From NCBI GenBank assembly GCA_023408815.1, contig JAEYJO010000066.1, positions 5,010 through 69,009 on the forward strand: a stretch of 64,000 nt of DNA. The letters are read 5' to 3'. The DNA comes from Bacillota bacterium (GTDB taxonomy: Bacteria > Bacillota > Clostridia > Lachnospirales > Lachnospiraceae). The translations under genes and the position numbers were made by a program. Shown here piece after piece: positions 43,821-51,982 of this stretch; the stretch's first letter is position 1; each line of letters opens with the position of its first letter. Below the pieces are notes generated by a model that worked only from the letters and a program-made list of their open reading frames with translations, searched no databases and was not told the origin of the DNA.

Positions 43821-44646
43821 CTGTAATTATCTCCTCCAAAAATTTCCTGCTCCCTGAAATCTGTGCCTCCGACAGTCCGTGCATGATGAGGGGGCCTTTA
43901 TACCCGCTCCTGCGCAGTAAGGATATATAGAGCCTGAAGTCTAGCATTCCTTCTCCTGCCGCGACGAATTCCATGCTTTCCGCTGCTGTGAAATCTTTGG
44001 CATGGGCAAGAACAATATCCTTTCCTAAGACATCGAAAGCCTCCTGCAAGATGTGGCACATATCGGCTGCCTGCTCCTTTCGAAAGAGATTGGCGGCGTC
44101 CATGATGATTTTAATATTGGAGCTTCCCATGCAGTCCAGATATTTGCGGGCTTTTTCCGGCGTATTGATAATATTGCTGACCTCCGTCTCCACGCCCAGA
44201 ACGATGTGATTGTCCATGGCATACTTTAATATAGTCTCCGTGGAACGCATCAAATCATCCCAGGAGGATTGCTTCTCGTTATCCTCATGCCATTTCCACT
44301 TGCTTTCCTTGTTCTTGGAGCCGGTACAGAGAGTGACGATAGGAATATTCAGCATGCGGGCGATCCGGCACTGGGTTTCGAACTGCCGGCATCCAGCTTT
44401 TCTTGCCTCTTCATCGGGGTCGATCATATTGAAGGTACCGGAAAGCGCATCCAGGATAATTCCATGTTTACCGGTTACCGCCTTTATTTCTTCCATTTCT
44501 CTCTCATAGAAAGTCTCCGGCAGAGTTGGTATTCCGGCGTTCATCAGATTGAACTGCGTATGGATAAGCCCTCCGGCCTTCATTCGCAGGCAGGTTTCCT
44601 CTATACTGTCTGTTTCATAAGTGCGGGAAAAGATTCCTAGCTTCAT
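43813..44646 (-). CDS. Sugar phosphate isomerase/epimerase (xylose-isomerase-like TIM barrel)
   Basis: 277 aa starting MKLGIFSRTYETDSIEETC. It has the AP-endonuclease-2 fold pattern: VTLCTGSKNKESKW, LGVETEVSNIINTPEKA, IIMDAANLFRKEQ, DIVLAHAKDF and FRLYISLLRRSGYKGPLIMHG, with metal-binding Glu, Asp and His residues. It is 3 nt downstream of the dehydrogenase gene. Such enzymes partner Gfo/Idh proteins in inositol or sugar-acid breakdown. Confidence 0.88.
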   Translation of the reverse strand: MKLGIFSRTYETDSIEETCLRMKAGGLIHTQFNLMNAGIPTLPETFYEREMEEIKAVTGKHGIILDALSGTFNMIDPDEEARKAGCRQFETQCRIARMLNIPIVTLCTGSKNKESKWKWHEDNEKQSSWDDLMRSTETILKYAMDNHIVLGVETEVSNIINTPEKARKYLDCMGSSNIKIIMDAANLFRKEQAADMCHILQEAFDVLGKDIVLAHAKDFTAAESMEFVAAGEGMLDFRLYISLLRRSGYKGPLIMHGLSEAQISGSRKFLEEIITDA

Positions 44647-44649
44647 TCC

Positions 44650-45738
44650 TTATAATCCTCCTTTTACATCTTTAAGCGCTACCCATGCCCCGGCCTCTTG
44701 CACGGACTGGTAAGTAGCAATTAGCGCCTGCATGATCATAATGCCGTCCTGTGCGGTCGCTCCCGTGCATGGGCTTTTCTCCAGGACGCTCCCAGCGAAG
44801 CCCTCCAGCTCTCTGCGATAGAACTGCCCGTCAAAGGCAGCGGGAGTGAAAGCGGTTTCCGTAGACTTATCGAAGCACTCTACCATAGAAGAACGAAACT
44901 CCCAAGGATTAAAGGTCTTTGCATAGATGGTTCCCTGTGTACCGTAAAGTTCACAACCTTCATGCCAGTGCTGGGCAATCGCCACCGTAAGGTCTAAGCT
45001 GCCGATAGCGCCGCTTTCGAAGTTACAGTCGATGAGCCACGAATGCAGATTTTCCTTATGAACATAACGGGCGGAAACGTCCCGAATGGGTCCCATGAAA
45101 TAAAGAGCGGTATCGAACAAATGGCTGCCGTGACCGAGAAGATAATAGCGGTCCAGTATGGCCTTCGGATTCCCATCCGGTTTTTTCATAGATGCGCTGG
45201 AATAAAGGATGGGCATGACGTTATCGGTCAGTGTATAGCGTCCGATACTGTCGCAGTACCAGCCTTTATAGGTGGTAATTTCGCCCATTTTCTCTTCCTT
45301 AAAGCGTTTCGCATATTGCAGCCCCTCATCATAGCGCTTCATATGCCCGACTTGCAAAAGCAAGCCTCTTTCTTCCGCCAATTCTTTCAGTTCCAGACAT
45401 TCCTCGATGGAAACGCCCATCGGCTTTTCTAAAAGCACATGCTTGCCTGCTAAAATAGCCTGCTTTGCACAGGGGACATGGAACTGGTCGCCGATTCCGA
45501 TGATGACTGCCTCTACAGAGGAATCCGCCAACATTTTTTCATAATCTGTATAGATGCTGTCCGGCTCGTAAACGGCGGCCATTTTATTTAAGAGCTCCTC
45601 AGAAACGTCACAGATCGCCTGCAAATGAATATTTTTAGCCTTACTGCTTCCGATGAGATGAGCTGCCTGACAGATAATGCCGCATCCCAGCACACCTACG
45701 CGCAGACAGCGTTCCTCCTTCTTTACATTCGTGTTCAT
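44650..45738 (-). CDS. Gfo/Idh/MocA-family oxidoreductase
   Basis: 362 aa. The N-terminal GVLGCGIICQAAHL binds NAD(P), EKPMGVSIEECLEL holds the conserved Lys-Pro, and LGHGSHLFDTALYFMG contains the catalytic His region. It starts the operon of three genes (oxidoreductase, isomerase, hydrolase), which resembles inositol or glycoside-breakdown units. The DeoR protein at 47.4-48.1 kb is a candidate regulator. Confidence 0.92.
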   Translation of the reverse strand: MNTNVKKEERCLRVGVLGCGIICQAAHLIGSSKAKNIHLQAICDVSEELLNKMAAVYEPDSIYTDYEKMLADSSVEAVIIGIGDQFHVPCAKQAILAGKHVLLEKPMGVSIEECLELKELAEERGLLLQVGHMKRYDEGLQYAKRFKEEKMGEITTYKGWYCDSIGRYTLTDNVMPILYSSASMKKPDGNPKAILDRYYLLGHGSHLFDTALYFMGPIRDVSARYVHKENLHSWLIDCNFESGAIGSLDLTVAIAQHWHEGCELYGTQGTIYAKTFNPWEFRSSMVECFDKSTETAFTPAAFDGQFYRRELEGFAGSVLEKSPCTGATAQDGIMIMQALIATYQSVQEAGAWVALKDVKGGL

Positions 45739-45963
45739 TCTATAATCCTGCTCCCTTCAAATAAGCTGCAATTTCGCAACTGCTTATCGCTATGGCCGTA
45801 ATAAGGCATAACGCATTACCATATTTACCGTAGCACTTGCATGGTGTAGTATCAAGCATATATTTTGCGTGTTTTTGCATGTTTTCTTTTTCGTCAGTAT
45901 GAAAATGCAGCCTTTAAAGTTCCGCATTCAGCAGGGTAATGATCCCGTTATAAAATATACTTC

Positions 45964-46440
45964 CTAAAAATTAAAAACTTTTTCCCAATCGAAGCTGCCG
46001 GATTCTTCCGTACTATTCGGCCACTGGCTGCACCATGCAGGGACACCGGGAGCTTCCACCCTGTCAAAGCTTGGTGTGTAGGGTTTGATGTCCAGAACCG
46101 GAGTGTTGTCATTTGCATCAATAAAAGCAACTTGAATAACGCCCCTTTCAAAGTCAATTCGAATGATTTCTGTCGTAGTCAAAGCTATCGGATTAGGACG
46201 TACCGGCGATCTTGTGGCAAAGATCCCCATTATTTCGGGAGCGCCTTTGTAAGGCTGTTCTGTCTGCAGTACAGAACGTGATTGTTCGTCATCATAATCG
46301 CTGAACCACCAAAGCACATTGATATGGTTAAAACCATCCAGCGCCTGCAAAGCCGGAATATAATTTTTATCCACCTCAATAAAGGTACCGTTTTCATTGC
46401 TGCAAATCTTTCCAATTGGACGCACTGCTAAATTATTCAT
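45964..46440 (-). CDS. TrmO-like tRNA methyltransferase (TsaA/UPF0066 family)
   Basis: 158 aa. The family pattern is clear: VRPIGKICSNENGTF, ALDGFNHINVLWWFS, FATRSPVRPNPIALTTTEI and LDIKPYTPSFD. In E. coli TrmO methylates t6A37 of tRNA with SAM. AAGGAGG gives a strong ribosome site. The gene lies directly after a MerR-type promoter that overlaps the 3' end of the MerR gene, so it is probably the MerR-controlled target. Confidence 0.87.
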   Translation of the reverse strand: MNNLAVRPIGKICSNENGTFIEVDKNYIPALQALDGFNHINVLWWFSDYDDEQSRSVLQTEQPYKGAPEIMGIFATRSPVRPNPIALTTTEIIRIDFERGVIQVAFIDANDNTPVLDIKPYTPSFDRVEAPGVPAWCSQWPNSTEESGSFDWEKVFNF

Positions 46441-46471
46441 ATCATATCCTCCTTATATTTGATGTGAGAAC

Positions 46472-46502
46472 AGCGTAAACCCTCACATCATGTGAGGGTC
46501 AA
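46472..46502 (-). promoter_or_regulatory. MerR-type promoter with 19-bp spacer driving the trmO-like gene
   Basis: On the minus strand the -35 TTGACC (46497-46502) and the -10 TACGCT (46472-46477) are separated by 19 bp. A dyad with 10-bp arms, ACCCTCACAT and ATGTGAGGGT around one base (46479-46499), fills the spacer. This is the classical layout of promoters activated by MerR proteins through DNA untwisting. The promoter overlaps the stop codon of the MerR gene. Confidence 0.7.
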
Positions 46503-47303
46503 GGGTATTTGGAGCTCTATCAAATATTTTTCAGGATCATTTTCATTCCATGGCCCGCGATGAACGATTTGCCGCGTTTGCCCGGACATCTTATACTGGC
46601 TGTTCTTTTGCAGCCACTCGGCAAAAGCCGTATAGGCTCCGGCTATATTGGAAAAATTTCCATATACCATGGTACAAGCCATTGCCGGTACGGGCTCAGT
46701 GTTCCGACATATAAAAATATCAGTGCTCCTGAAATAATCTTTTACAGGAGCGCATAGTTCAACATCAACGAGAGTTTCTTTGTATTCGCTATCGTGATAA
46801 ATAGCGAAAGTGTCATTGGATATAATAATATGATTTTCTTCGGCGAAAGCGGATAACTCATGCCATAGCGCGCCCTCGGCATAGTAGTCCGCTATTACCC
46901 TGCGCAGGGAAAGGACTTGATAACCAGGAATGGATTTGATCGAAATATTATAGTGCATTTCATTTTTCTCGTTTAAGATTTCCTTTTTAGCAAGTTCTAT
47001 TTTCCTTAATTTTTCCTGCTCACCTTGAATTGCTTTTTCTATTTCTGCATATTTTTCATCGAGCTGTTCCACAAGCAATCCATCATCATTTTTGTTAAGA
47101 GCCGACGCGATTTCTGCAACATTAAAGCCGCTGTCACGCAGATACACGATTCTGTTAAGAACAGGTATTTGCGTGGCGCAGTACATGCGATACCCGGTCC
47201 ATTTATCGATTTCGGCAGGTTTTAAAAGTCCTATTTCGTCATAGTATCGGAGCATTCGTATTGAAATTTGTGTCAGCTTTGAAAATTCTCCAATTTTAAA
47301 CAT
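46488..47303 (-). CDS. MerR-family regulator with GyrI-like effector domain
   Basis: 271 aa. N-terminal MerR helix-turn-helix (MFKIGEFSKLTQISIRMLRYYDE, YRMYCATQIPVLNRIV), a coiled coil at about residues 75-115 and a C-terminal GyrI-like small-molecule-binding domain with YQVLSLRRVIADY and PVPAMACTMVYGNF. Such proteins respond to drugs or metabolites. Its likely target is the promoter located at its own 3' end. Confidence 0.93.
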   Translation of the reverse strand: MFKIGEFSKLTQISIRMLRYYDEIGLLKPAEIDKWTGYRMYCATQIPVLNRIVYLRDSGFNVAEIASALNKNDDGLLVEQLDEKYAEIEKAIQGEQEKLRKIELAKKEILNEKNEMHYNISIKSIPGYQVLSLRRVIADYYAEGALWHELSAFAEENHIIISNDTFAIYHDSEYKETLVDVELCAPVKDYFRSTDIFICRNTEPVPAMACTMVYGNFSNIAGAYTAFAEWLQKNSQYKMSGQTRQIVHRGPWNENDPEKYLIELQIPLTLT

Positions 47304-47326
47304 GATATCACCACCTATTACCTACA

Positions 47327-47354
47327 ATTATAAGTATTGTTTCGCATACTTCAA
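47327..47354 (-). promoter_or_regulatory. Probable promoter of the MerR gene
   Basis: On the minus strand TTGAAG and TATAAT are 16 bp apart and end 24 nt before the MerR ATG. Near-identical ATGATATCACCA(C/A)C motifs at about 47302 and 47357 flank it as direct repeats of unknown function. Confidence 0.6.
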
Positions 47355-47361
47355 GATGATA

Positions 47362-48111
47362 TCACCAACAGATCTTATTCTTATATTTAGTCTGTATCTG
47401 TTTTGTGACCGGATGCTCGCAAATAATCCTGTCCGCAGCATCGATGGGACAGATGATATAGTTGGAGATTTTGTCCAGCTTTGAGCAGGAACACATGACA
47501 TTAATTTCGGAGCTGTTTTCCACGAGAAGCCGTTTTACGGAGGTTTCATCCTCATAGGGATAAGGCACCGAGATGCCTCCCTGTGCATCCACCGCGTAGG
47601 CGCCCAGAAAGCATTGGTCGAAGCGGAATTCCCTTAGTTGCTGGTAGACCGTCTCGCCTACGGTAGTCTGGGATTCCTTGTTATAATGTCCGCCCAGAAA
47701 GGTGACATCTATGTTGGGGCGTTTGCGAAGCTCCTCGGCAACCGGGAAGCTATTGGTCACCACCCGCAGAGTGATGGAAATTGGCATGAGAGAGGCGAAC
47801 AGCGTATTCGTCGTGCCGCCGTCCACTGCGATGAGAGAATGAGGGCGGACGAGGCTGGTAGCCTTTTTGGCGACCATATATTTCTCATCCCTTTCCAGGT
47901 TTTTTCTCGCATCCAGAGCTAACGGCTGCCTCTTCCTCGCAATAGCGCCGCCGTATACCCGCCTTAAGATTCCCTGTTCCTCTAATTCGCTCAAATCCCT
48001 TCGGATGGTGTCTCTGGACAGCCGGAAATTATGCGCCAGTTCTTCCACGTTCACCTTGCCGGAAGCATATAGAACATCTAAAATATGCTGGTGGCGTTCT
48101 TCCTTTAACAT
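47362..48111 (-). CDS. DeoR/GlpR-family transcriptional regulator
   Basis: 249 aa from MLKEERHQHILDVL, where GAGGAGA is 6 nt upstream of ATG 48111; an earlier in-frame ATG at 48150 lacks a site. The N-terminal DeoR HTH has NVEELAHNFRLSRDTIRRDLSEL. The effector domain has ALVRPHSLIAVDGGTTNTLFA-like and FDQCFLGAYAVDAQGGIS sequences. DeoR proteins sense sugar phosphates. It may control the Gfo/Idh operon at 45.7 kb, two transcription units away on the same strand (inference). Confidence 0.9.
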   Translation of the reverse strand: MLKEERHQHILDVLYASGKVNVEELAHNFRLSRDTIRRDLSELEEQGILRRVYGGAIARKRQPLALDARKNLERDEKYMVAKKATSLVRPHSLIAVDGGTTNTLFASLMPISITLRVVTNSFPVAEELRKRPNIDVTFLGGHYNKESQTTVGETVYQQLREFRFDQCFLGAYAVDAQGGISVPYPYEDETSVKRLLVENSSEINVMCSCSKLDKISNYIICPIDAADRIICEHPVTKQIQTKYKNKICW

Positions 48112-48284
48112 AGCATTCTCCTCACAATTCATTGAAAACGTTGGTACCATTTCCCAAGCCTTAATATTGGCAATATTTTAACATATTTCAGCTATATTTC
48201 CAATAACCCTGAAAAGTTAAATTAATCGGAGAAAGATACCGATAGTTGCAGCAGATTTGGCAGTTGCCGAGGCAGAAATAAAAA

Positions 48285-48326
48285 ATATATCATAGGCGGG
48301 CCGGCAAGGCTCCTCCTATGATATAT
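48285..48326 (-). terminator. Terminator after the flavin reductase gene
   Basis: ATATATCATAGG and CCTATGATATAT form a 12-bp stem; on the minus strand a TTTTTATTT run follows. Confidence 0.75.
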
Positions 48327-48362
48327 CGGTAAATTGCTCTGATTGTTTCGTATGTGTCTCTT

Positions 48363-48899
48363 CTACTCTATGATATATGCGCTGACAATTTCTGCGAAGT
48401 ATGCGACATGGTAATCTTTGTTCGCGCCGTGGAAGCTGCTGTCCACATCCTGCGGATAAAATGCAGTATTAATCTCGTCGGGAAGCCTGCTGCCTTCCTG
48501 CTTATTCGTATAGAGCACCTTACATTCCAGTGTAAGAGGAAGCTCTTTGATTCCCGGTACGGAAGTTTTGTCGGAAGTTTCGAGAGTTAAGCCCAGCTCC
48601 TTTATCTTATCCACGTCCCGGCCGGATTTCGTGCCGCAAAAGCCCAAAATCTTTTTATCATAATCGCCGTAAGGTACGCTTATCGTGAACTCCGCATTCT
48701 TTTCCAGCTGAGAATTCGTAAAACGGCCTTCTCTGACAAAAACGGTAAAGATAGGTCTGCCCCATTCAATGCCCAGCGTCCCCCAGGATATGGTCATGGA
48801 ATTTACTTTGTCATCTGCCTTCGTAGTTAATAAGACGCCTGTCTTCACGCCGTTCATAATCTCATTTGCATAGTTAAAAACTTCAATTTCTCTTTTCAT
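48363..48899 (-). CDS. Flavin reductase-like (FMN-binding split barrel) protein
   Basis: 178 aa. TTKADDKVNSMTISWGTLG and RPIFTVFVREGRFTNSQLE match the flavin reductase/FMN-binding split-barrel family, and FTISVPYGDYDKKILGFCG-type sequence is the central strand region. It diverges from the HxlR regulator, the typical arrangement for redox- or electrophile-controlled flavoenzymes. An AAGGAGGAA ribosome site is present. Confidence 0.9.
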   Translation of the reverse strand: MKREIEVFNYANEIMNGVKTGVLLTTKADDKVNSMTISWGTLGIEWGRPIFTVFVREGRFTNSQLEKNAEFTISVPYGDYDKKILGFCGTKSGRDVDKIKELGLTLETSDKTSVPGIKELPLTLECKVLYTNKQEGSRLPDEINTAFYPQDVDSSFHGANKDYHVAYFAEIVSAYIIE

Positions 48900-49052
48900 C
48901 GAATATTCCTCCTTGAAGATTTATTATTTGTATGATACATTGATATGCATGAAACCGCAAGTATGCACTTTTTAGTGAGATACTATCAAAATAGAGAGTA
49001 GGGATTGTGAAATACGGTATAATCCAGCAATTGGTTGGGAGGGAGAAAGAGA

Positions 49053-49415
49053 ATGAAAAGCTGTGGAACGGATGAAAAAGTGAATGTGAAGCCTTTTGCC
49101 TATGCGATGTCTTTGATCGATGGTAAGTGGAAAATGCATATATTGTTTTGGCTTTGGAAGAGGGATGTTTTGCGGTATGGAGAGCTGAAGCGTTCGCTTG
49201 AGACGATTACGCATAAAATGCTTAGCACTCAGCTGAAGGAGCTGGAAGCGGATGATTTGATTGTGCGTAAAGAATACTCTCAGATTCCGCCTAAAGTGGA
49301 ATACTCCCTGTCTGAAAGGGGGCTGACTCTTATGCCCGTTTTGCAATGCCTGTGCGAGTGGGGAAACTGTCATATTGATGATGGGAAAGTGCCTGAAATA
49401 ATAAACGGAAAGTGA
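49053..49415 (+). CDS. HxlR-family transcriptional regulator
   Basis: 120 aa from ATG 49053, preceded by GGGAGGGAG. The HxlR winged helix is clear: YAMSLIDGKWKMHILFWL, RYGELKRSLETITHKML and PPKVEYSLSERG. A Cys near the N-terminus (MKSCGTDEK) could be a redox or aldehyde sensor, as in other HxlR proteins. It likely controls the divergent flavin reductase gene. Confidence 0.92.
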   Translation: MKSCGTDEKVNVKPFAYAMSLIDGKWKMHILFWLWKRDVLRYGELKRSLETITHKMLSTQLKELEADDLIVRKEYSQIPPKVEYSLSERGLTLMPVLQCLCEWGNCHIDDGKVPEIINGK

Positions 49416-49456
49416 AATTATAGATATTTATAAGTAAATCACAAGGGGGGAAACGT

Positions 49457-49718
49457 ATGAGAAAAACGCTTCAGGATGTAGCAGGTTATTTGAAAGAAAT
49501 TATGGTGCCCGAAACGTACGAAGCATATGCGATCGATCCTGCATATACAAATGTTTCGGCTGAAGAGAGCATACGTGAGGGTGTTTTGGCGTTCAGGGCT
49601 TTTTTGTGCCGGCGGTTGCCGTGGGCTTCCCATATCGTTGGATGATTCTGTTTTAGATATAAGGGATGACATTCAAACATGGTTTGATCAGGAATTGTCA
49701 TGCCTGCAAAAGAAATAA
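49457..49718 (+). pseudogene. Small gene with a probable frameshift, function unknown
   Basis: A strong AAGGGGGG site precedes MRKTLQDVAGYLKEIMVPET, which runs to a stop at 49645. From about 49590 the overlapping frame continues with LDDSVLDIRDDIQTWFDQEL and stops at 49718. One frameshift would join the parts into a ~85-aa protein. I do not recognise it. Confidence 0.35.
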
Positions 49719-49746
49719 AATTTATATATTTTATATAATGTTAATT

Positions 49747-49774
49747 TTGAATCTAAAATATCATAGTGTATAAT
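49747..49774 (+). promoter_or_regulatory. Promoter of the hflKC operon
   Basis: TTGAAT and TATAAT have 16-bp spacing, in A/T-rich DNA 53 nt upstream of the hflK ATG. Confidence 0.6.
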
Positions 49775-49826
49775 ATAATTAAGAAATTCTTCATGACCTA
49801 ATATAATCTTAAAAAGAGGAGAGAAA

Positions 49827-50903
49827 ATGAAAGTAACGAGAGATGAAAATGGAGCTGGATTCGAAAGATTCAGCGGAGGAGAAGTAAACAAAGGTCCCTC
49901 CAATTTTAAGAAAGTAGTCAGGGGGATCAAGATAACCCTTCTGGTACTTGTCGCAGCAGTCTGCCTTCTAAGCAGCTTTTATAAAGTAGGCGAACAGCAG
50001 CAGGCTGTTATTACCATGTTCGGTAAGGTAGTAGATGTGAAGGGAGCCGGATTATATGTCAAAATCCCCTTCATTCAGCACGCTATTAAAGTAGATACTA
50101 CAACCCATGGCTTACAGATAGGCTATCGTACATCCAGCGAGGAGTCGGACAATTACAGCGTGCCCGAAGAGGCGATGATGATCACCTCCGATTTCAATTT
50201 TGTCAATGTGGATTTCTATCTGGAATATAGAGTAAGTAATCCCCAAACCTATTTGTATGCCTCCGGATCCCCCGAGGAGATTCTTCGCAATACTGCTCAG
50301 GCATGCATCCGAACGATTATAAGCAACTATAAGGTCGACGATGTTATCACCACGGGAAAGAGCCAGATTCAGGCGGACATTCGTGTTTTGCTGGGTGAGG
50401 AGCTGCAAAAGAACGACATCGGACTCCAGATCGTAAACTTGACCATTCAGGACGCTGAGCCGCCCACAGATGCTATTATGCAGGCGTTTAAGTCCGTAGA
50501 GACCGCAAAACAGGGAAAAGAGACAGCTATCAATAACGCGAAGAAATATCAGAATGAGAAGGTGCCGCAGGCGGAAGCGGATGCGGATAAGATCATCCAG
50601 CAGGCGGAAGCGGCTAAGACGGCGAGAATTAACGAGGCAGAGGGACAGGTGGCGAGATTTAACGAGATGTATGCGGAATACATCAAGAATCCTCTTATAA
50701 CGAAGCAGCGTATCTTCTATGAGACAATGGAGGATGTGCTTCCTGATGCAAAGGTTATTATTGACGATGGAAACACTCAGAACATTCTGCCCCTGGAGCC
50801 TTTTACAGGCACGGAAGGCAGCAAGTCTTCCATTACCCAGAGCACCGGTACCGACATGGAGGGAAACGGGCTCCTTGAAGAAAACGATGTAATTAAGGAA
50901 TAG
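49827..50903 (+). CDS. hflK: SPFH/band-7 membrane protein HflK
   Basis: 358 aa. One membrane helix (about 30-52), then the band-7 domain (VGEQQQAVITMFGKVVDVKGAGLYVKIPF) and the HflK-type coiled coil (AEADADKIIQQAEAAKTARINE). HflK and HflC form a cage around FtsH and modulate its proteolysis. It has a GAGGAGAG site and is followed 36 nt later by hflC. The C-terminal tail is rich in Ser/Thr/Gly. Confidence 0.9.
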   Translation: MKVTRDENGAGFERFSGGEVNKGPSNFKKVVRGIKITLLVLVAAVCLLSSFYKVGEQQQAVITMFGKVVDVKGAGLYVKIPFIQHAIKVDTTTHGLQIGYRTSSEESDNYSVPEEAMMITSDFNFVNVDFYLEYRVSNPQTYLYASGSPEEILRNTAQACIRTIISNYKVDDVITTGKSQIQADIRVLLGEELQKNDIGLQIVNLTIQDAEPPTDAIMQAFKSVETAKQGKETAINNAKKYQNEKVPQAEADADKIIQQAEAAKTARINEAEGQVARFNEMYAEYIKNPLITKQRIFYETMEDVLPDAKVIIDDGNTQNILPLEPFTGTEGSKSSITQSTGTDMEGNGLLEENDVIKE

Positions 50904-50939
50904 CAGAAAAGCGAGTACGGATAAAAAGAGGGAAAATAG

Positions 50940-51803
50940 ATGAAAAAAACGAAAATTATAGCGGTTATTGTAGTTCTGGCGGCGCTGTTCATATCCGGCA
51001 ATTCGATCTTTACTGTTGCGGAGAATGAATACGCGGTAGTGACTCAATTTGGAAAGATTCAATATGTAGTATCGGAGGCGGGAGCAAGCGTCAAGGTTCC
51101 GTTCATCCAGACGGTAAGGAAGATTCCGAAAGAGCTTCGGCTTTACGATATCAAACAGTCGGATGTCATTACAAGCGATAAAAAATCGATGATTGCCGAC
51201 GACTATATATTATGGCGCATCACGGATCCGGTTAAATTCGCACAGACGCTGAACTATGCCATCGGCAGCGCGGAGGACAGAAGCAGCGTGGCGGCTTACA
51301 ATGCCACTAAAAATGTTATAAGCTCCATGACGCAGGATGAAATCATTACGGCCAGAGGAACGAAGCTGACGGAGATGATTACCAAGAACGCCAATGCGGC
51401 AATCGGAGAGTACGGCATTGAAATCGTCAAGACGGAGATCAAGCTGCTGGATCTGCCTGATGATAATAAGGAAGCAGTTTATGAAAGAATGGTTTCCGAG
51501 CGTAACAACATAGCGGCTTCCTACGCGGCGGAAGGTAAGTCGGAAGCGCAGAAGATCATGAACCAGACGGATAAGAATGTATCGGTCATGCTGGCGGAGG
51601 CGAAGAAACAGGCGGCTGTCCTGGAAGCCGAGGGAGAATCGGAATATATGAAAAAGCTGGCGGAGGCTTATAATGATGAGAGCAAGGCGGACTTCTATAC
51701 GTATATCAGAAGTTTGGATGCGCTTAAGAACTCCTTGCAGGGCGAAAATAAGACAATTATTCTGGATAAGGATTCCGCTATCGCAAGGTTATTTTATCAA
51801 TAA
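50940..51803 (+). CDS. hflC: SPFH/band-7 membrane protein HflC
   Basis: 287 aa. A short N-terminal membrane helix, VAENEYAVVTQFGKIQYVVSEAGASVKVPF as the band-7 start, and the SERNNIAASYAAEGKSEAQKI and LEAEGESEYMKKLAEAYND helices of HflC. It partners HflK. Confidence 0.9.
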   Translation: MKKTKIIAVIVVLAALFISGNSIFTVAENEYAVVTQFGKIQYVVSEAGASVKVPFIQTVRKIPKELRLYDIKQSDVITSDKKSMIADDYILWRITDPVKFAQTLNYAIGSAEDRSSVAAYNATKNVISSMTQDEIITARGTKLTEMITKNANAAIGEYGIEIVKTEIKLLDLPDDNKEAVYERMVSERNNIAASYAAEGKSEAQKIMNQTDKNVSVMLAEAKKQAAVLEAEGESEYMKKLAEAYNDESKADFYTYIRSLDALKNSLQGENKTIILDKDSAIARLFYQ

Positions 51804-51841
51804 AAAGCAATTAACAGTATATTAATGTCATTTATTAGCAT

Positions 51842-51882
51842 AAAATCGGGGAGAATGTCGAAAAATATTCTGCCCGATTTTT
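51842..51882 (+). terminator. Terminator of the hflKC operon
   Basis: AAAATCGGG and CCCGATTTTT arms with inner AGAAT/ATTCT pairing, then AATTATTTTAT. Confidence 0.8.
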
Positions 51883-51901
51883 AATTATTTTATCAATATT
51901 A

Positions 51902-51930
51902 TTGAATACGCGAAACCAATATGATATATT
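51902..51930 (+). promoter_or_regulatory. Promoter of the diguanylate cyclase gene
   Basis: TTGAAT and TATATT have 17-bp spacing, about 50 nt before the ATG. Confidence 0.5.
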
Positions 51931-51982
51931 GGAACTTACGTGGGGAGTAAGCAAACTTGGTTGGTAAGAAAGTAGGGAGCTT

